Program-made: the position numbers and the translations under genes
Notes under the pieces: model-generated
Seen by the model: the letters and a program-made list of their open reading frames with translations, nothing else
Told to the model about the DNA's origin: nothing
The model's database searches: none
Part shown: in pieces, positions 34,613-43,930 of the stretch
Layout: each line of letters opens with the position of its first letter
Numbering within the stretch: the first letter of the stretch is position 1
NCBI GenBank assembly: GCA_019359355.1
Contig: JAHHHM010000014.1
Location: 62,001 to 126,000 of the forward strand
Reading direction: 5' to 3'
Origin: Microcoleus vaginatus WJT46-NPBG5
GTDB taxonomy: Bacteria > Cyanobacteriota > Cyanobacteriia > Cyanobacteriales > Oscillatoriaceae
Length of the DNA stretch: 64,000 nucleotides

Positions 34613-35131
34613 ATGACGATCCGTGATGCTGTTGAAAGTGACTTGCCGGCCATTATTGCCATCTACAATGCTTCTATTCCTAGCCGTATGGCAACCGCTG
34701 ATTTAGAACCGATTTCAGTGGATAGTCGTCTTGCTTGGTTTGCCGAACATTCCCCCACCCGTCGCCCGCTTTGGGTGATGGAAATAGACGGATGGGTGGC
34801 TGGCTGGCTAAGTTTTCGCTCGTTTTATGGAAGACCGGCTTACCAGGCAACTGCGGAACTTGGCATTTATGTTGACCCAACTTATCAGCGCAGTGGAGTT
34901 GGCCGGCAACTTTTGTCACGGGCAATTGAACACAGTCCGGCTTTGAATCTTAAGACTTTGTTGGGCTTTATTTTCGCTCACAATCATCCGAGTTTATTAT
35001 TATTTGAAAAATTTGGTTTTGAACGCTGGGGACATTTACCTGAAGTGGCAGAACTTGATGGCATTGAGCGGGATTTGATGATTATGGGGCGGAAAATTGA
35101 AGCCGGCATTGGGGAAAGAGGGGGAGAGTAG
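34613..35131 (+). CDS. GNAT N-acetyltransferase, phosphinothricin-acetyltransferase-like
   Basis: The 172-residue GNAT-fold enzyme uses acetyl-CoA to acetylate an amine. MTIRDAVESDLPAIIAIYNA is the typical start of the PAT/MddA subgroup; ELGIYVDPTYQRSGVGRQLL is motif A with the acetyl-CoA pyrophosphate loop; FIFAHNHPSLLLFEKFGFERWGHL is motif B. Substrates in the subgroup include phosphinothricin and methionine derivatives; the natural one here is unknown. The last residues (GIGERGGE) come from a purine-rich repeat that continues beyond the stop, so the C-terminus has probably been extended by repeat sequence. Confidence 0.88.
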   Translation: MTIRDAVESDLPAIIAIYNASIPSRMATADLEPISVDSRLAWFAEHSPTRRPLWVMEIDGWVAGWLSFRSFYGRPAYQATAELGIYVDPTYQRSGVGRQLLSRAIEHSPALNLKTLLGFIFAHNHPSLLLFEKFGFERWGHLPEVAELDGIERDLMIMGRKIEAGIGERGGE

Positions 35132-35322
35132 GAGAATGGGAAAGGGGGAGAAGAATAAACAAGTTTTTGGTAGCAGCAATTCTTAAGTTTGCACCGGCAG
35201 ACTTTAATTTAAGCAAATTTAGTCACTCAGCCAAAAAAAATTCTTAATAAGAAAACACTTCTATCAAAGGGAGATGATTTAATTTGCAAAGGGTTTAGAA
35301 TTTGTGACAGCACCCAATGAGA

Positions 35323-35346
35323 AGGGCGACCATAAAAATCGCCCCT
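35323..35346 (-). terminator. Hairpin after the amyloglucosidase gene
   Basis: GGGCGA (35324-35329) pairs with TCGCCC (35339-35344), with flanking AG/CT pairs, 25 bp beyond the minus-strand stop. No clear T-run follows, so termination is likely but not certain. Confidence 0.4.
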
Positions 35347-35370
35347 CCTCTTGCACAAAACAAGTGAAAA

Positions 35371-37683
35371 CTAAGCTTCAATCACAACGCGCAGGTTGCC
35401 CCGTTTCTTGGCAACGCGGCAGGCAGTTGTTGTGCCGGCTCGCTCAAATTCCAGATCGAGTAGAGTATTGCCAACTTTTAAGTTGTGCAGTGACAGTTTA
35501 TTGATTGACTCTGGCAAAGTAGGGTCAATGATTCGCAAGCAATTATTGTGGGCATCAGGCACCAAATTAACCATCATTTGCAGCAGTTGAAACACACTGC
35601 CGGTGGCCCAAGCTTGAGGAGAACAGGCGACAGGATACTGCACCGGCTCGTCATCACCTGTGCGTTCATAACCGCAGAATAATTCAGGCGGACGCTTGTA
35701 GGGTTGCTTGCTAGTCATATCGAGCAATCCTTTAGCAATTTCCAACGCTTGGTCAACCACGCCGAGAGAGCGCAAACCCATTGCAATTAAAGCATTATCA
35801 TGGGGCCAAACCGAACCGATATGGTAGCCCATTGGATTGTATGCCGGCGACAGACTGCTGAGCGTGCGAATGCCCCAGCCATTAAACATATCTGGCGCAA
35901 GCAGCCGCTCCGCTACACTCAGAGCTTTATCCTGAGCAAGAATGCCTAGACTCAGACAGTGGCCAGGATTGGATGTAATCCCGTCTATTTTGTTGCCATC
36001 GCCATCCAAGGCGGCAGCGCAGTACCCTTCCTCTTCCATCCAAAAATCCCGATTGAAGCGAGTTTTGAGTTCCCGCGCTTCCTCTAGCCAGCGATCTGCC
36101 AAGTCGAGGCGCTTTTTCATCCGGGCAATTTCGCTGAGGCGCACTTTCGCTGCATAGACATAGCCTTGCACTTCAGACAGGGTGATCGGGCCTGCCGGCT
36201 GCACGCCTTGGCGGTTGACGATACAGTTTTCCGAGTCTTTCCAACCCTGATTTGCTAAACCCCGACTTGACTGCCGGTCATAGCTGAGGTAGCCGGTATG
36301 TTTGCAGTTACGATCAATCCAATCCATTGCCGCCAAAGCATTGGGCCACAGATGCTCTAGGGTGTCTTTATCTGCTGTCCAGGCATAGTATTCAGCGTAG
36401 AGCATCACCCACAACGGCGTAGCGTCTACAGTGCCGTAGTACGGGGTATGGGGAACTTCCTGACATCTTGCCATTTCCCCCAAGCGCAATTCGTGCAAGA
36501 TTTTGCCCGGTTGCTCATCGCGCCAGTCATCATCTTTTTTACCCTGATACTCCGCTAAAATGCTCAACGTTTCACGGGCAATTGTTGGGTTGAGCATTAA
36601 AATTTGCGAGGCGGCGATAATCGAGTCCCGACCAAAAAGAGTGGAAAACCAAGGAACGCCGGCAGAGAGTACGGTGTTTTTGCCAATGGACTGCCGCATC
36701 ACATAAAGGTCTTGCTCAGCTCGCTCAATGACTTGATTAAAGGTGTTTTTATCTGAGCGGATCTTGGTAATTTCGTGCGTCCACTGTTCCTCTTCTAAAT
36801 ATTCAGCGGCTTTGGCTTGCACAAAAGTAGCCGGAGGGTTCACTTTAGAAGTGGGGCGACCGTTGGTGAACATTTGCAGCCGGTAGCCGAGTTTTTGGGT
36901 TTCGTGGGTCGCCAGTTCGATTTGCCAAATGGCTGTGTAACCTTGGAAATAATCTGGATGCCGGTGATCGAAACGAACGCGAGATTCCATCAGGCAACCA
37001 TCTAAACCTTGGTAGGCCAGAATTAATTCTTCCTGTTCCAGGAGGGAGGGAGGGGGACTGAGGACTGAGGTGTGAGTTGTGAATTCTGCTTCTTCCGATC
37101 CCCGATTGGAGAGATCCTGCGATCCGGTGATTGTGCGTTCTCCTGTTAGAGGAATTCGTCTTAAAATTTGCCCGCGTTTTTCCCGGCCAAACCCTCGCAC
37201 TTCAAATAAATCGACAAAATCAGCATCAAAACTGATGCTGATTTGAAAACTCACCGTCTCGGTGCTGTAATTAGAGATTTCAATTTCTGAAAAGAGCGCT
37301 CCATTCAGCATTAAATCCCGCTTAATTCCGATCGTTTCCGGCGGGAGATGATTGTCTATTCTAGGATTTGTACACAAAACCGACAGGCCAAATCCTTTAT
37401 CGGCGGTGCTGCTGAGTAAAACCGGCGATCGCCCTTCAATCTGCAACTCTAAACGATTTAGAAACCGCGTATCGCAGCAAAATAGCCCCATACTGGCATT
37501 CGTGTCATCGCCTAAACAGCCGGCGATGTTACCCAACGTATCGGTGACTAAAAACATATCATTGTCTTTGATTGTGAGCGTTGGCTGGGGACGCTCACTC
37601 AAGACACAAGGCCATTCTGGAATCGGTAGCTGTTCGGCTGGGACAAAAGATTTACCGTCTAGTTCAATGGTATCCAGGGTCAT
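35371..37683 (-). CDS. Amylo-alpha-1,6-glucosidase family protein (glycogen debranching type)
   Basis: The 770-residue cytosolic protein has an N-terminal GDE_N-type beta domain (FLVTDTLGNIAG, FCCDTRFLNRLELQIEG) and a C-terminal (alpha/alpha)6 domain. The latter shows VPWFSTLFGRDSIIAASQIL, a PHTPYYGTVDATPLWVMLYAEY block, DGITSNPGHCLSLGIL and YHIGSVWPHDNALIAMGL. This arrangement is found in bacterial debranching-enzyme relatives that act on glycogen or related glucans, and it complements the GH15-like gene at 1718. About residues 200-217 (HTSVLSPPPSLLEQ) come from an intergenic-type repeat (37040-37090) and are probably a tolerated loop. Confidence 0.88.
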   Translation of the reverse strand: MTLDTIELDGKSFVPAEQLPIPEWPCVLSERPQPTLTIKDNDMFLVTDTLGNIAGCLGDDTNASMGLFCCDTRFLNRLELQIEGRSPVLLSSTADKGFGLSVLCTNPRIDNHLPPETIGIKRDLMLNGALFSEIEISNYSTETVSFQISISFDADFVDLFEVRGFGREKRGQILRRIPLTGERTITGSQDLSNRGSEEAEFTTHTSVLSPPPSLLEQEELILAYQGLDGCLMESRVRFDHRHPDYFQGYTAIWQIELATHETQKLGYRLQMFTNGRPTSKVNPPATFVQAKAAEYLEEEQWTHEITKIRSDKNTFNQVIERAEQDLYVMRQSIGKNTVLSAGVPWFSTLFGRDSIIAASQILMLNPTIARETLSILAEYQGKKDDDWRDEQPGKILHELRLGEMARCQEVPHTPYYGTVDATPLWVMLYAEYYAWTADKDTLEHLWPNALAAMDWIDRNCKHTGYLSYDRQSSRGLANQGWKDSENCIVNRQGVQPAGPITLSEVQGYVYAAKVRLSEIARMKKRLDLADRWLEEARELKTRFNRDFWMEEEGYCAAALDGDGNKIDGITSNPGHCLSLGILAQDKALSVAERLLAPDMFNGWGIRTLSSLSPAYNPMGYHIGSVWPHDNALIAMGLRSLGVVDQALEIAKGLLDMTSKQPYKRPPELFCGYERTGDDEPVQYPVACSPQAWATGSVFQLLQMMVNLVPDAHNNCLRIIDPTLPESINKLSLHNLKVGNTLLDLEFERAGTTTACRVAKKRGNLRVVIEA

Positions 37684-37763
37684 GCTGAAGATTCTTCTTT
37701 GAGGTTACAGGTTTCTACATTCACTGAGGGTCAAAAACAAATTTTCTGAAAACAATGGCTGTT

Positions 37764-38279
37764 TTAGTACAACCAAGGAATCAGCTTTTTAACTTGTTTT
37801 TGATAATTTGGATAGTCTGGATATTTCTGGCTTAGCCAAGCTTCTTCTCGGCTGGCTTTGGCATTGAGAAAGGCAAGCAGAATTGCCCCGCCGGCTAGGT
37901 GAGACAAGCTCTGTTGCCAAATCGCCCAGCCCAGTGCTGCTAAGATTAAGCCACTGTAAAGCGGATGGCGCACTAAGCGGTAGATGCCGGTTTGCACAAG
38001 TTGGCCATCTTCTTTTGGGTAGGGTAAGGGGGTGAGGTTGCCGCCTAAATCCAACACTCCTTTAATGAACAGAACTGATCCGCCCATGCCTAAGATCGCC
38101 GCGATGCCCCAAATCCCATACAATAGTGCCGGTGAATTGATATTAAACCCAGCAGGCCGGTAAACCGGCAGCATCACATAACTGATGAGCAGGACACCCT
38201 GAATTAATACCAAATATTCACCGCGTTCACCAGTTTGCCACCCTTGACGGGTAAAACCCCAATCTCTCAATATTTTCAT
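37764..38279 (-). CDS. Isoprenylcysteine carboxyl methyltransferase (ICMT/PEMT) family membrane protein
   Basis: The 171-residue membrane protein has about four helices and a conserved C-terminal block: GNLTPLPYPKEDGQLVQTGIY, then RLVRHPLYSGLILAALGWAI, and a final EEAWLSQKYPDYPNYQ. These are the SAM-binding elements of the ICMT/phospholipid methyltransferase family. In bacteria the substrates (lipids, isoprenoids or small amphiphiles) are mostly undefined. It lies 80 bp upstream of the amyloglucosidase start on the same strand; co-transcription is possible but functionally unexplained. Confidence 0.85.
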   Translation of the reverse strand: MKILRDWGFTRQGWQTGERGEYLVLIQGVLLISYVMLPVYRPAGFNINSPALLYGIWGIAAILGMGGSVLFIKGVLDLGGNLTPLPYPKEDGQLVQTGIYRLVRHPLYSGLILAALGWAIWQQSLSHLAGGAILLAFLNAKASREEAWLSQKYPDYPNYQKQVKKLIPWLY

Positions 38280-38507
38280 GAGAATTTGCGGTCGCCTCCC
38301 CTAAATTTGCCCGATATTCTCTGTCATTTATCCTGGGTGATTCGTTCAAACCAGATGTGAAATTTTGAACGAACATTCTAGACAGATTTATGATTTTGTG
38401 ACTCAAAATGGCAGTTTGACGGGCGAGGGCAAGCAGATTGACTGATGTGGAAATCCAAATTAAGGGGTACACACCCGCCCGTCACACACCTAACACAGCA
38501 GTTGAGT

Positions 38508-39452
38508 TTAACTTAACCAAGGCCGGCTAACCTCTTCCAGACGGAGGATTTCCTCTGGACTGAGTAGCCAACCCAATGCGCCGGCATTCTGCTGGGCTTG
38601 CTGGGCTGTTTTTGCCCCCGGAATCGGAATCACGCCGCCTTGGGCAATTAACCAGTTGAGGGCAACTTGTGCCGGCGTGCGTTGGTATTTTTCACCGAAT
38701 TGACGCAACAGAGACAGAACCGGCTCAATTTTTTGCAAGCCGTTGCGGCTAAATTTGGGGTCCCATTGACGAGGGCCGGCCGGCGGTTTTTCAGCAGTAT
38801 ACTTGCCGGTGAGCAAACCCTGCGCCAAAGGGCTGTAAGCAAGCAGGGTCATGCCTAACTCATGCGCCGCACTCAGGATACCCTGCTTTTCAATTTGCCG
38901 AGTCAGCAAAGAATAGCGCACCTGATTCACGGCTAAAGGAACGCCTCGTTTTGCCAATAGTTGATGCGCTTCCCGCATCTGATCCGCTGAGTAATTACTC
39001 ACACCAACTGCCTCAATTCTACCCCGCTGTACCTCATCGGCTAAGGCGTTCATCAGGGTTTCCTGACTCATAAAAAAGGTGAACGGCCAGTGTACCTGAT
39101 ACAGGGTGACACGATCCATCTGCAGGCGCTTTAAACTGTCTGTCAGGGCGTCAGAAACCGAGTCGCCGTTAAAGCGCCAGGGGAACGGAGCAAATTTGGT
39201 AGCGATTTGCACCGGCTGTCCGCTTTCTTTGATAAACTGCCCCAAGAGTTTTTCTGACTCACCAGGGCCGTAAACCTCGGCGGTGTCGAAGAAGGTGATG
39301 CCGGCGGCTACGGCTGCCTTAAAAGCTTCTCGTACCTGCGCTTCACCGTAGTCGCTGCCATAGTTCCAAAATAGCTTGTCACCCCACGACCAAGCGCCAA
39401 TGCCTAAAGCAGTGACAGCCGGCCCGTTTTGTCCTAGAGTAGTTGTCTGCAT
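38508..39452 (-). CDS. Aldo/keto reductase
   Basis: The 314-residue NADPH-dependent oxidoreductase has the (beta/alpha)8 AKR fold. The catalytic tetrad is visible: Asp and Tyr in FFDTAEVYGPGESEKLLG, Lys in VQIATKFAPF and His in LYQVHWPF. The cofactor end reads PIPGAKTAQQAQQNAGALGW. Start MQTTTLGQNGPAVTALGIGA is typical. It resembles the AKR11/12-like group also found in plants as pyridoxal reductase-type proteins; the substrate is unknown. Confidence 0.92.
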   Translation of the reverse strand: MQTTTLGQNGPAVTALGIGAWSWGDKLFWNYGSDYGEAQVREAFKAAVAAGITFFDTAEVYGPGESEKLLGQFIKESGQPVQIATKFAPFPWRFNGDSVSDALTDSLKRLQMDRVTLYQVHWPFTFFMSQETLMNALADEVQRGRIEAVGVSNYSADQMREAHQLLAKRGVPLAVNQVRYSLLTRQIEKQGILSAAHELGMTLLAYSPLAQGLLTGKYTAEKPPAGPRQWDPKFSRNGLQKIEPVLSLLRQFGEKYQRTPAQVALNWLIAQGGVIPIPGAKTAQQAQQNAGALGWLLSPEEILRLEEVSRPWLS

Positions 39453-39640
39453 CTTCTGTGAGCGCTAATACTTAACGTTTAAAAGTGTAGCGCTGCCGGC
39501 AGTTTATGACTTTTTGGAAGTTTGAGTGAGAAGATTGCCGGTGTGGGAAAAATTTACAAGTGTAAGCGTTTTAATCGGCAATCCGCGCATTTAAAATACA
39601 AAATACTGTCAATGCTTAATTTATTAAGTGGGATATAGGG

Positions 39641-41113
39641 ATGAATCCTGATCGTTTTTCCGATTCTGAGTCGGCTTTGCCGGCATCAGAGAAACTGCTG
39701 CCTAAACTAAATCTGCTGACAATGTTCCGGCTGAGTTTATTTCAGATGGGATTAGGCATCATGTCACTCCTCACTTTAGGGGTGATCAACCGAGTGATGA
39801 TTGATGAGTTAAACGTGTTGCCATTAATTGCTGCCGGTGCAATTGCCATGCACCAATTTGTTGCGCCGGCACGCATTTGGTTTGGTCAATTATCTGATTC
39901 TAAAACGCTTTTGGGATACCACCGCACCGGCTTTGTTTGGATTGGGGCTGCAGTATTTGCAATCACCTCTTTTATTGCAGTACAAGTGGTGTGGCAACTC
40001 GGCGGCAGTTTGCAAGCAACCGGCTGGAGTTTCCAAACCTATGCTTGGGTTGCCGTTCTGGCTTTAGTTTTTGCAATTTACGGATTAGCCCTGAGTGCAA
40101 GTTCTACTCCTTTTGCGGCTTTGCTGGTGGATGTTTCAGATGAGGATAATCGCTCTAAATTAATTGGCATTGTTTGGTCAATGTTAATGGTGGGAATTGT
40201 AATTGGGGCGATTACAATTTCTAAGTTATTACAAATGCCAGAAGTGAGCGAAGAAGCGATTGCCAATTCGGCATCGGCAAATCTTGCGGATATTGCTCAA
40301 TTACAAGCCACGATTAATCCAGTTTTTATAAGGGTGCCGGCTATAGTATTTGGATTGAGTGTCTTAGCAACTTTTGGAGTCGAGAAAAAATATTCTCGCT
40401 TCAACTCTCGCTCAACTCTGGTGGATCGAGAAGATAAAATTACATTGCGTCATGCGCTGCGAATTTTAACAGCTAACCGCCAAACCGGCTTATTTTTTAG
40501 CTTTTTGTTGGTGCTAACAACAAGCCTGTTTATGCAAGATCCCGTCATGGAACCCTATGGTGGGGAAGTGTTTGGCATGAGTGTTTCCCAAACAACGCAA
40601 CTAAATGCTTTTTTTGGCATGGGAACCTTGATTGGGATCGCTTCCACCGGCTTTTTACTATTACCCCGGTTAGGTAAACACAAAACAACTAAATATGGAT
40701 GTGTAGGCGCAGCAATTAGCTTAGGATTAATTATTCTCGCAGGATTTACCGCGAATCCAGGAATGCTCAAAGGTAGCTTATTATTCTTTGGATTAGCCTC
40801 TGGGGTTTTGACTGCCGGCGCGACGAGTTTAATGCTAGATTTAACGGCGGCTGAAACTGCAGGGACATTTATTGGGGCTTGGGGATTATCTCAAGCAATG
40901 GCAAGGGGTTTAGCCACCGTATTTGGTGGCGCAGTTTTGAACCTAGGAAAGAATTTGTTTACAGTGCCGGTGTTTGCTTATAGCACGGTTTTTGCACTGC
41001 AAGCGGTGGGAATGATTATTGCAATTTTTCTCTTGCGGCGCGTTAATATTAAAGAATTTCGCGAGAATGCGAAGAGTGCGATTGCTGCGGTGATGGCAGG
41101 GGAATTAGATTAA
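39641..41113 (+). CDS. BCD-family MFS transporter (PucC-like)
   Basis: The 490-residue, roughly 12-helix membrane protein matches the bacteriochlorophyll-delivery (PucC/LhaA) branch of the major facilitator superfamily: LSLFQMGLGIMSLLTLGVIN, RVMIDELNVLPLIAAGAIAM and WFGQLSDSKTLLGYHRTGFV at the N-terminus. In purple bacteria PucC and LhaA assist light-harvesting complex assembly; in cyanobacteria related proteins are thought to handle chlorophyll or its proteins. The next gene starts 15 bp after its stop, so the two form an operon with an inositol-monophosphatase-family enzyme. Confidence 0.9.
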   Translation: MNPDRFSDSESALPASEKLLPKLNLLTMFRLSLFQMGLGIMSLLTLGVINRVMIDELNVLPLIAAGAIAMHQFVAPARIWFGQLSDSKTLLGYHRTGFVWIGAAVFAITSFIAVQVVWQLGGSLQATGWSFQTYAWVAVLALVFAIYGLALSASSTPFAALLVDVSDEDNRSKLIGIVWSMLMVGIVIGAITISKLLQMPEVSEEAIANSASANLADIAQLQATINPVFIRVPAIVFGLSVLATFGVEKKYSRFNSRSTLVDREDKITLRHALRILTANRQTGLFFSFLLVLTTSLFMQDPVMEPYGGEVFGMSVSQTTQLNAFFGMGTLIGIASTGFLLLPRLGKHKTTKYGCVGAAISLGLIILAGFTANPGMLKGSLLFFGLASGVLTAGATSLMLDLTAAETAGTFIGAWGLSQAMARGLATVFGGAVLNLGKNLFTVPVFAYSTVFALQAVGMIIAIFLLRRVNIKEFRENAKSAIAAVMAGELD

Positions 41114-41127
41114 TTTAGGAGAATTTG

Positions 41128-41973
41128 ATGGAGGCTAGACTTGAGGGATTAGGAGATTTTTGGGCGCAAGTTTTAGATTTTGCAGAGAAAACTGCTGTTC
41201 GGGTTGGCACTCAGTTAATGGCTGATTTTGGTCAAGTCCAAGCAGCAGAAAAATTAGATGGAGGTTTAGTTACGCAATCCGATAAATGGGCAGATCAGGA
41301 AATTCGAGAAGCGATCACCGCTGCTTTTCCCACCCACGGAGTTTTAAGTGAAGAAGGAGAACACATTTTCCCGGATACTGAATGGTGTTGGATTATCGAT
41401 CCTTTAGATGGCACGACAAATTTTGCTAGAGGAATTCCAATTTGGGGAATTTCAATGGGATTATTTTATCAAGGTTTTCCTGTATTCGGGTATGTTTATT
41501 TACCGCCGTTAGCTCAAACTTTTTGCGGATATTGGAACGAAAAATCGGAAAGTTTACCAATTACAAAGGGCGCTTTCCTAAATTATCAGCAAATTCATAC
41601 AAGCGGAGATTCGATTTCTAAAAATCACTTTTTTAATTTTTGCACTCGCAGTATTTCTGCAATTGAACATCCTTTTCCCTGCAAAATCCGAATGCTAGGC
41701 GTTGCAACGTATAACTTTTTAATGGTAGCCGCCGGCATCACTTTAGGAGGCGTAGAAGCAACCCCCAAAATTTGGGATATTGCCGCAGTTTGGACAATTA
41801 TTAACGCCGCCGATGGCGTTTGGGTTCCGCTAGAAACAGAATCTATCTTTCCCTTAGAAGCCGGCAAAGATTATAGCAATCGATCTTACCCAACCTTAGT
41901 TCTAAGCCGGCCTGATTTAGTGCCGGTGTTTCAACCTTTAGTTCAATCACTCAGTCAATCTGCCAAACCTTAG
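41128..41973 (+). CDS. Inositol monophosphatase family protein
   Basis: The 281-residue Mg2+-dependent phosphatase has metal-site motifs VTQSDKWADQEIREAI, LSEEGEH (Glu-Glu), WIIDPLDGTTNFARGIPIWG (Asp-Pro-Leu-Asp-Gly-Thr) and PKIWDIAAVWTIINAADG (WDIAA). The family includes inositol-, histidinol- and fructose-bisphosphate-type phosphatases; the sequence alone does not settle the substrate. AGGAG at 41117-41121 supports ATG 41128 (TTG 41125 is also in frame). It is co-transcribed with the BCD transporter. Confidence 0.92.
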   Translation: MEARLEGLGDFWAQVLDFAEKTAVRVGTQLMADFGQVQAAEKLDGGLVTQSDKWADQEIREAITAAFPTHGVLSEEGEHIFPDTEWCWIIDPLDGTTNFARGIPIWGISMGLFYQGFPVFGYVYLPPLAQTFCGYWNEKSESLPITKGAFLNYQQIHTSGDSISKNHFFNFCTRSISAIEHPFPCKIRMLGVATYNFLMVAAGITLGGVEATPKIWDIAAVWTIINAADGVWVPLETESIFPLEAGKDYSNRSYPTLVLSRPDLVPVFQPLVQSLSQSAKP

Positions 41974-41989
41974 ATCCAACAGATAAACC

Positions 41990-42019
41990 ATCTGCGTTTA
42001 TCTGCGTGCATCTGCGGTT
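41990..42019. repeat. Three-unit 10-bp tandem repeat
   Basis: ATCTGCGTTT, ATCTGCGTGC and ATCTGCGGTT lie head to tail in the short convergent gap after the IMPase-family gene. Sequence of this wording recurs in cyanobacterial spacers and probably marks a short tandemly repeated element. Confidence 0.75.
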
Positions 42020-42052
42020 AATTAAAAATAAATATTTGCTGTTGCAAACAAA

Positions 42053-42937
42053 CTACTCACTCTTCCAAAAAAAATCAGCAACCGGCTTATCGGAAACCGA
42101 AGGAAAATCCGAGTCAGAATTGAGCAAAATTAACCGTTGCTGAAAAGAGTTACCGGCAACCCCAGTCATCCGCCTTTCAACCCGACTAGGAATCCCGTAT
42201 CCATAAATAACATGACCTTGGCCGGCCAACACAACCACTTGATAGCCTGGGTTCTGCTTTAAAAATTGAGCAATCACATCTGCCATTGTTTCATCCCACA
42301 GCACTTGCGCCAGAAAAAATCGCTCAAAATTAGCACTAGAACCATGACCGGCTTGTTGATGCTGCTTAAAAGAATCTAACACCATTTGCCGGTATTCCGT
42401 ATTGCTAAGGTCAATTTCCGACGCCGTGGGAATATACTGCCGATCCGTTTCAGTTAAACTTTCTAAACCTTCACGAACGACTTTTCGAGTCACTTCTGAT
42501 GGCGTATTTAAAGCTAAAACCGGCAGCTTATTTTCCTTCGCAAATTGCAAGATCGGCGCATAATATTCCCAAGGAAACCCCCACCGCTTTTCGTACTCAC
42601 TTTTTTCTACCAATTCTGCTTCTGTTAGCTTGCCGGCAAGATATTCGTCAATAATATTTTGATAAGGACGCTGAAACATTTCCATTGCAATCGCAATTTT
42701 GGGATTTTGCTGGTGCAATTCTTTCACAATTTCTAACTGAGCTTGATGATCCTCAGCGCTATCATGGGTTTCTCCCAGATAGACAACATTTGCCTTTCTG
42801 AGTTCTTGCAAGACTTCTTGCCGGCTGTGGGACTCCTGGAGAGGGCTAGAAATTCGTTGGGCAAAAGTAGTGCCGGTGTACAATAAAACCAGTCCTAACG
42901 ACCAAGCAAACAGTTTAGAAATTTGGGAGATTTTCAT
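42053..42937 (-). CDS. ChaN-family protein (exported, possible haem/iron binding)
   Basis: The 294-residue protein has a signal peptide (about 1-25, ending TTFAQ) and a ChaN domain: VVYLGETHDSAEDHQAQLEI, AIAMEMFQRPYQNIIDEYLAG, FPWEYYAPILQFAKENKLPV, and VVVLAGQGHVIYGYGIPSRV. ChaN of Campylobacter binds haem as a dimer, and plant and cyanobacterial relatives are linked to photosynthetic membranes. No lipobox cysteine is obvious. ATG 42937 (MKISQ) is used because the preceding 12 codons are not signal-like. Confidence 0.87.
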   Translation of the reverse strand: MKISQISKLFAWSLGLVLLYTGTTFAQRISSPLQESHSRQEVLQELRKANVVYLGETHDSAEDHQAQLEIVKELHQQNPKIAIAMEMFQRPYQNIIDEYLAGKLTEAELVEKSEYEKRWGFPWEYYAPILQFAKENKLPVLALNTPSEVTRKVVREGLESLTETDRQYIPTASEIDLSNTEYRQMVLDSFKQHQQAGHGSSANFERFFLAQVLWDETMADVIAQFLKQNPGYQVVVLAGQGHVIYGYGIPSRVERRMTGVAGNSFQQRLILLNSDSDFPSVSDKPVADFFWKSE

Positions 42938-43149
42938 AAAATTATATTGCCTCACACGACTTCTGTGCTGCAATCAAGTTACACTAACCGACATAGCAAG
43001 ATTATTCTATAGAAATTCCAGATGCCGGCACGACAAATTTACTAAAAATACAGAGAACAAAGCCGGCAATTTCACTCAAAAAGCCATTAAAAATAGGGGC
43101 AATTCATAAACTCTACCCCTACCGCATAAAATCTGATTATTTTAAATTT

Positions 43150-43452
43150 TTAAGCGTCGTCGCGAGCTTCGTTAGGAGAACCTGGGGAAGAATTATAGAG
43201 GGCATCCAAATGCTCGCGGGCATCTTCTACAGTCATCGACTTCATCACCATCAGCGGCTCATTTACCACTTTCCCATTAGAATCGAGTAATTCTGGGTGA
43301 GGTGTTGCCCGATACCGAGCTGCCGGCGATCCTGATATGGGTGAGTAAGGGCGTTGAGACTCGGCACTCAAGCTGATCAAGCTACGAATTAAATTGCCGA
43401 CCGCCAAGAAAGCCAAGGTCGTAAAAGCAAGAATGTATAGCAAGTGTAACAT
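43150..43452 (-). CDS. DUF2973-domain protein
   Basis: This 100-residue cyanobacterial protein has an N-terminal membrane helix (MLHLLYILAFTTLAFLAVGN) and a conserved cytosolic tail (YRATPHPELLDSNGKVVNEP, LMVMKSMTVEDAREHLDALY). Function unknown. GGAGG upstream with 9-nt spacing supports ATG 43452; an in-frame codon at 43473 gives a longer form without a better site. The DUF2605 gene lies 137 bp upstream on the same strand, and I recall the two families as frequent neighbours. Confidence 0.88.
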   Translation of the reverse strand: MLHLLYILAFTTLAFLAVGNLIRSLISLSAESQRPYSPISGSPAARYRATPHPELLDSNGKVVNEPLMVMKSMTVEDAREHLDALYNSSPGSPNEARDDA

Positions 43453-43588
43453 CGCATTTTCCTCCAGCAACACAGTTTATTTACAAGTTTGAACAGATGT
43501 TTAAGAACAAAAACCGCAGTTAAATAAACGTTTGTTTAAATGGCGGGTTTTGCCAGACCTTTAATTTATAGTCTTAGACGCCTTTTGC

Positions 43589-43930
43589 TCAACCCACTTG
43601 TGGTGGCTGCGCGTTGTTAGACTTTTCCATGCGGTTACGCATCGACACCTGCCAGCATTCGGTGAGCAGTTTGTGCCAGGGCATCAAGACTTCCATTTCC
43701 ACCCCAACTTTGCCATCGGTGGCGTTTAGAAGCATTTTAGCCGTACTCACTTCCTGCTGAGCCTGCATCACTCTTGCCAGTAAGTCAGCTTGTCCGTCGG
43801 TGCCGAGAAAAGAAATTTCTTCGGCTTCCAAAAGCGAGCGCGAGCGCCCAAACCAATACTGAAAGTCTTCTAAGAGCGGCTGTAAAACCGTCTTGAGTAA
43901 GTCGGGTTCAGGCAGATTTGGATTCAGCAT
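43589..43930 (-). CDS. DUF2605-domain protein
   Basis: The 113-residue soluble, helical protein of a cyanobacterial family contains LLKTVLQPLLEDFQYWFGRS, SLLEAEEISFLGTDGQADLL and VEMEVLMPWHKLLTECWQ. Function unknown. It precedes the DUF2973 gene, a membrane protein, which suggests a shared role or complex. Confidence 0.88.
   Translation of the reverse strand: MLNPNLPEPDLLKTVLQPLLEDFQYWFGRSRSLLEAEEISFLGTDGQADLLARVMQAQQEVSTAKMLLNATDGKVGVEMEVLMPWHKLLTECWQVSMRNRMEKSNNAQPPQVG

Noticed and set aside
42870-43109. Plus-strand open frame over the ChaN start region
   Set aside because: It overlaps the ChaN signal peptide on the other strand and ends in AT-rich spacer.
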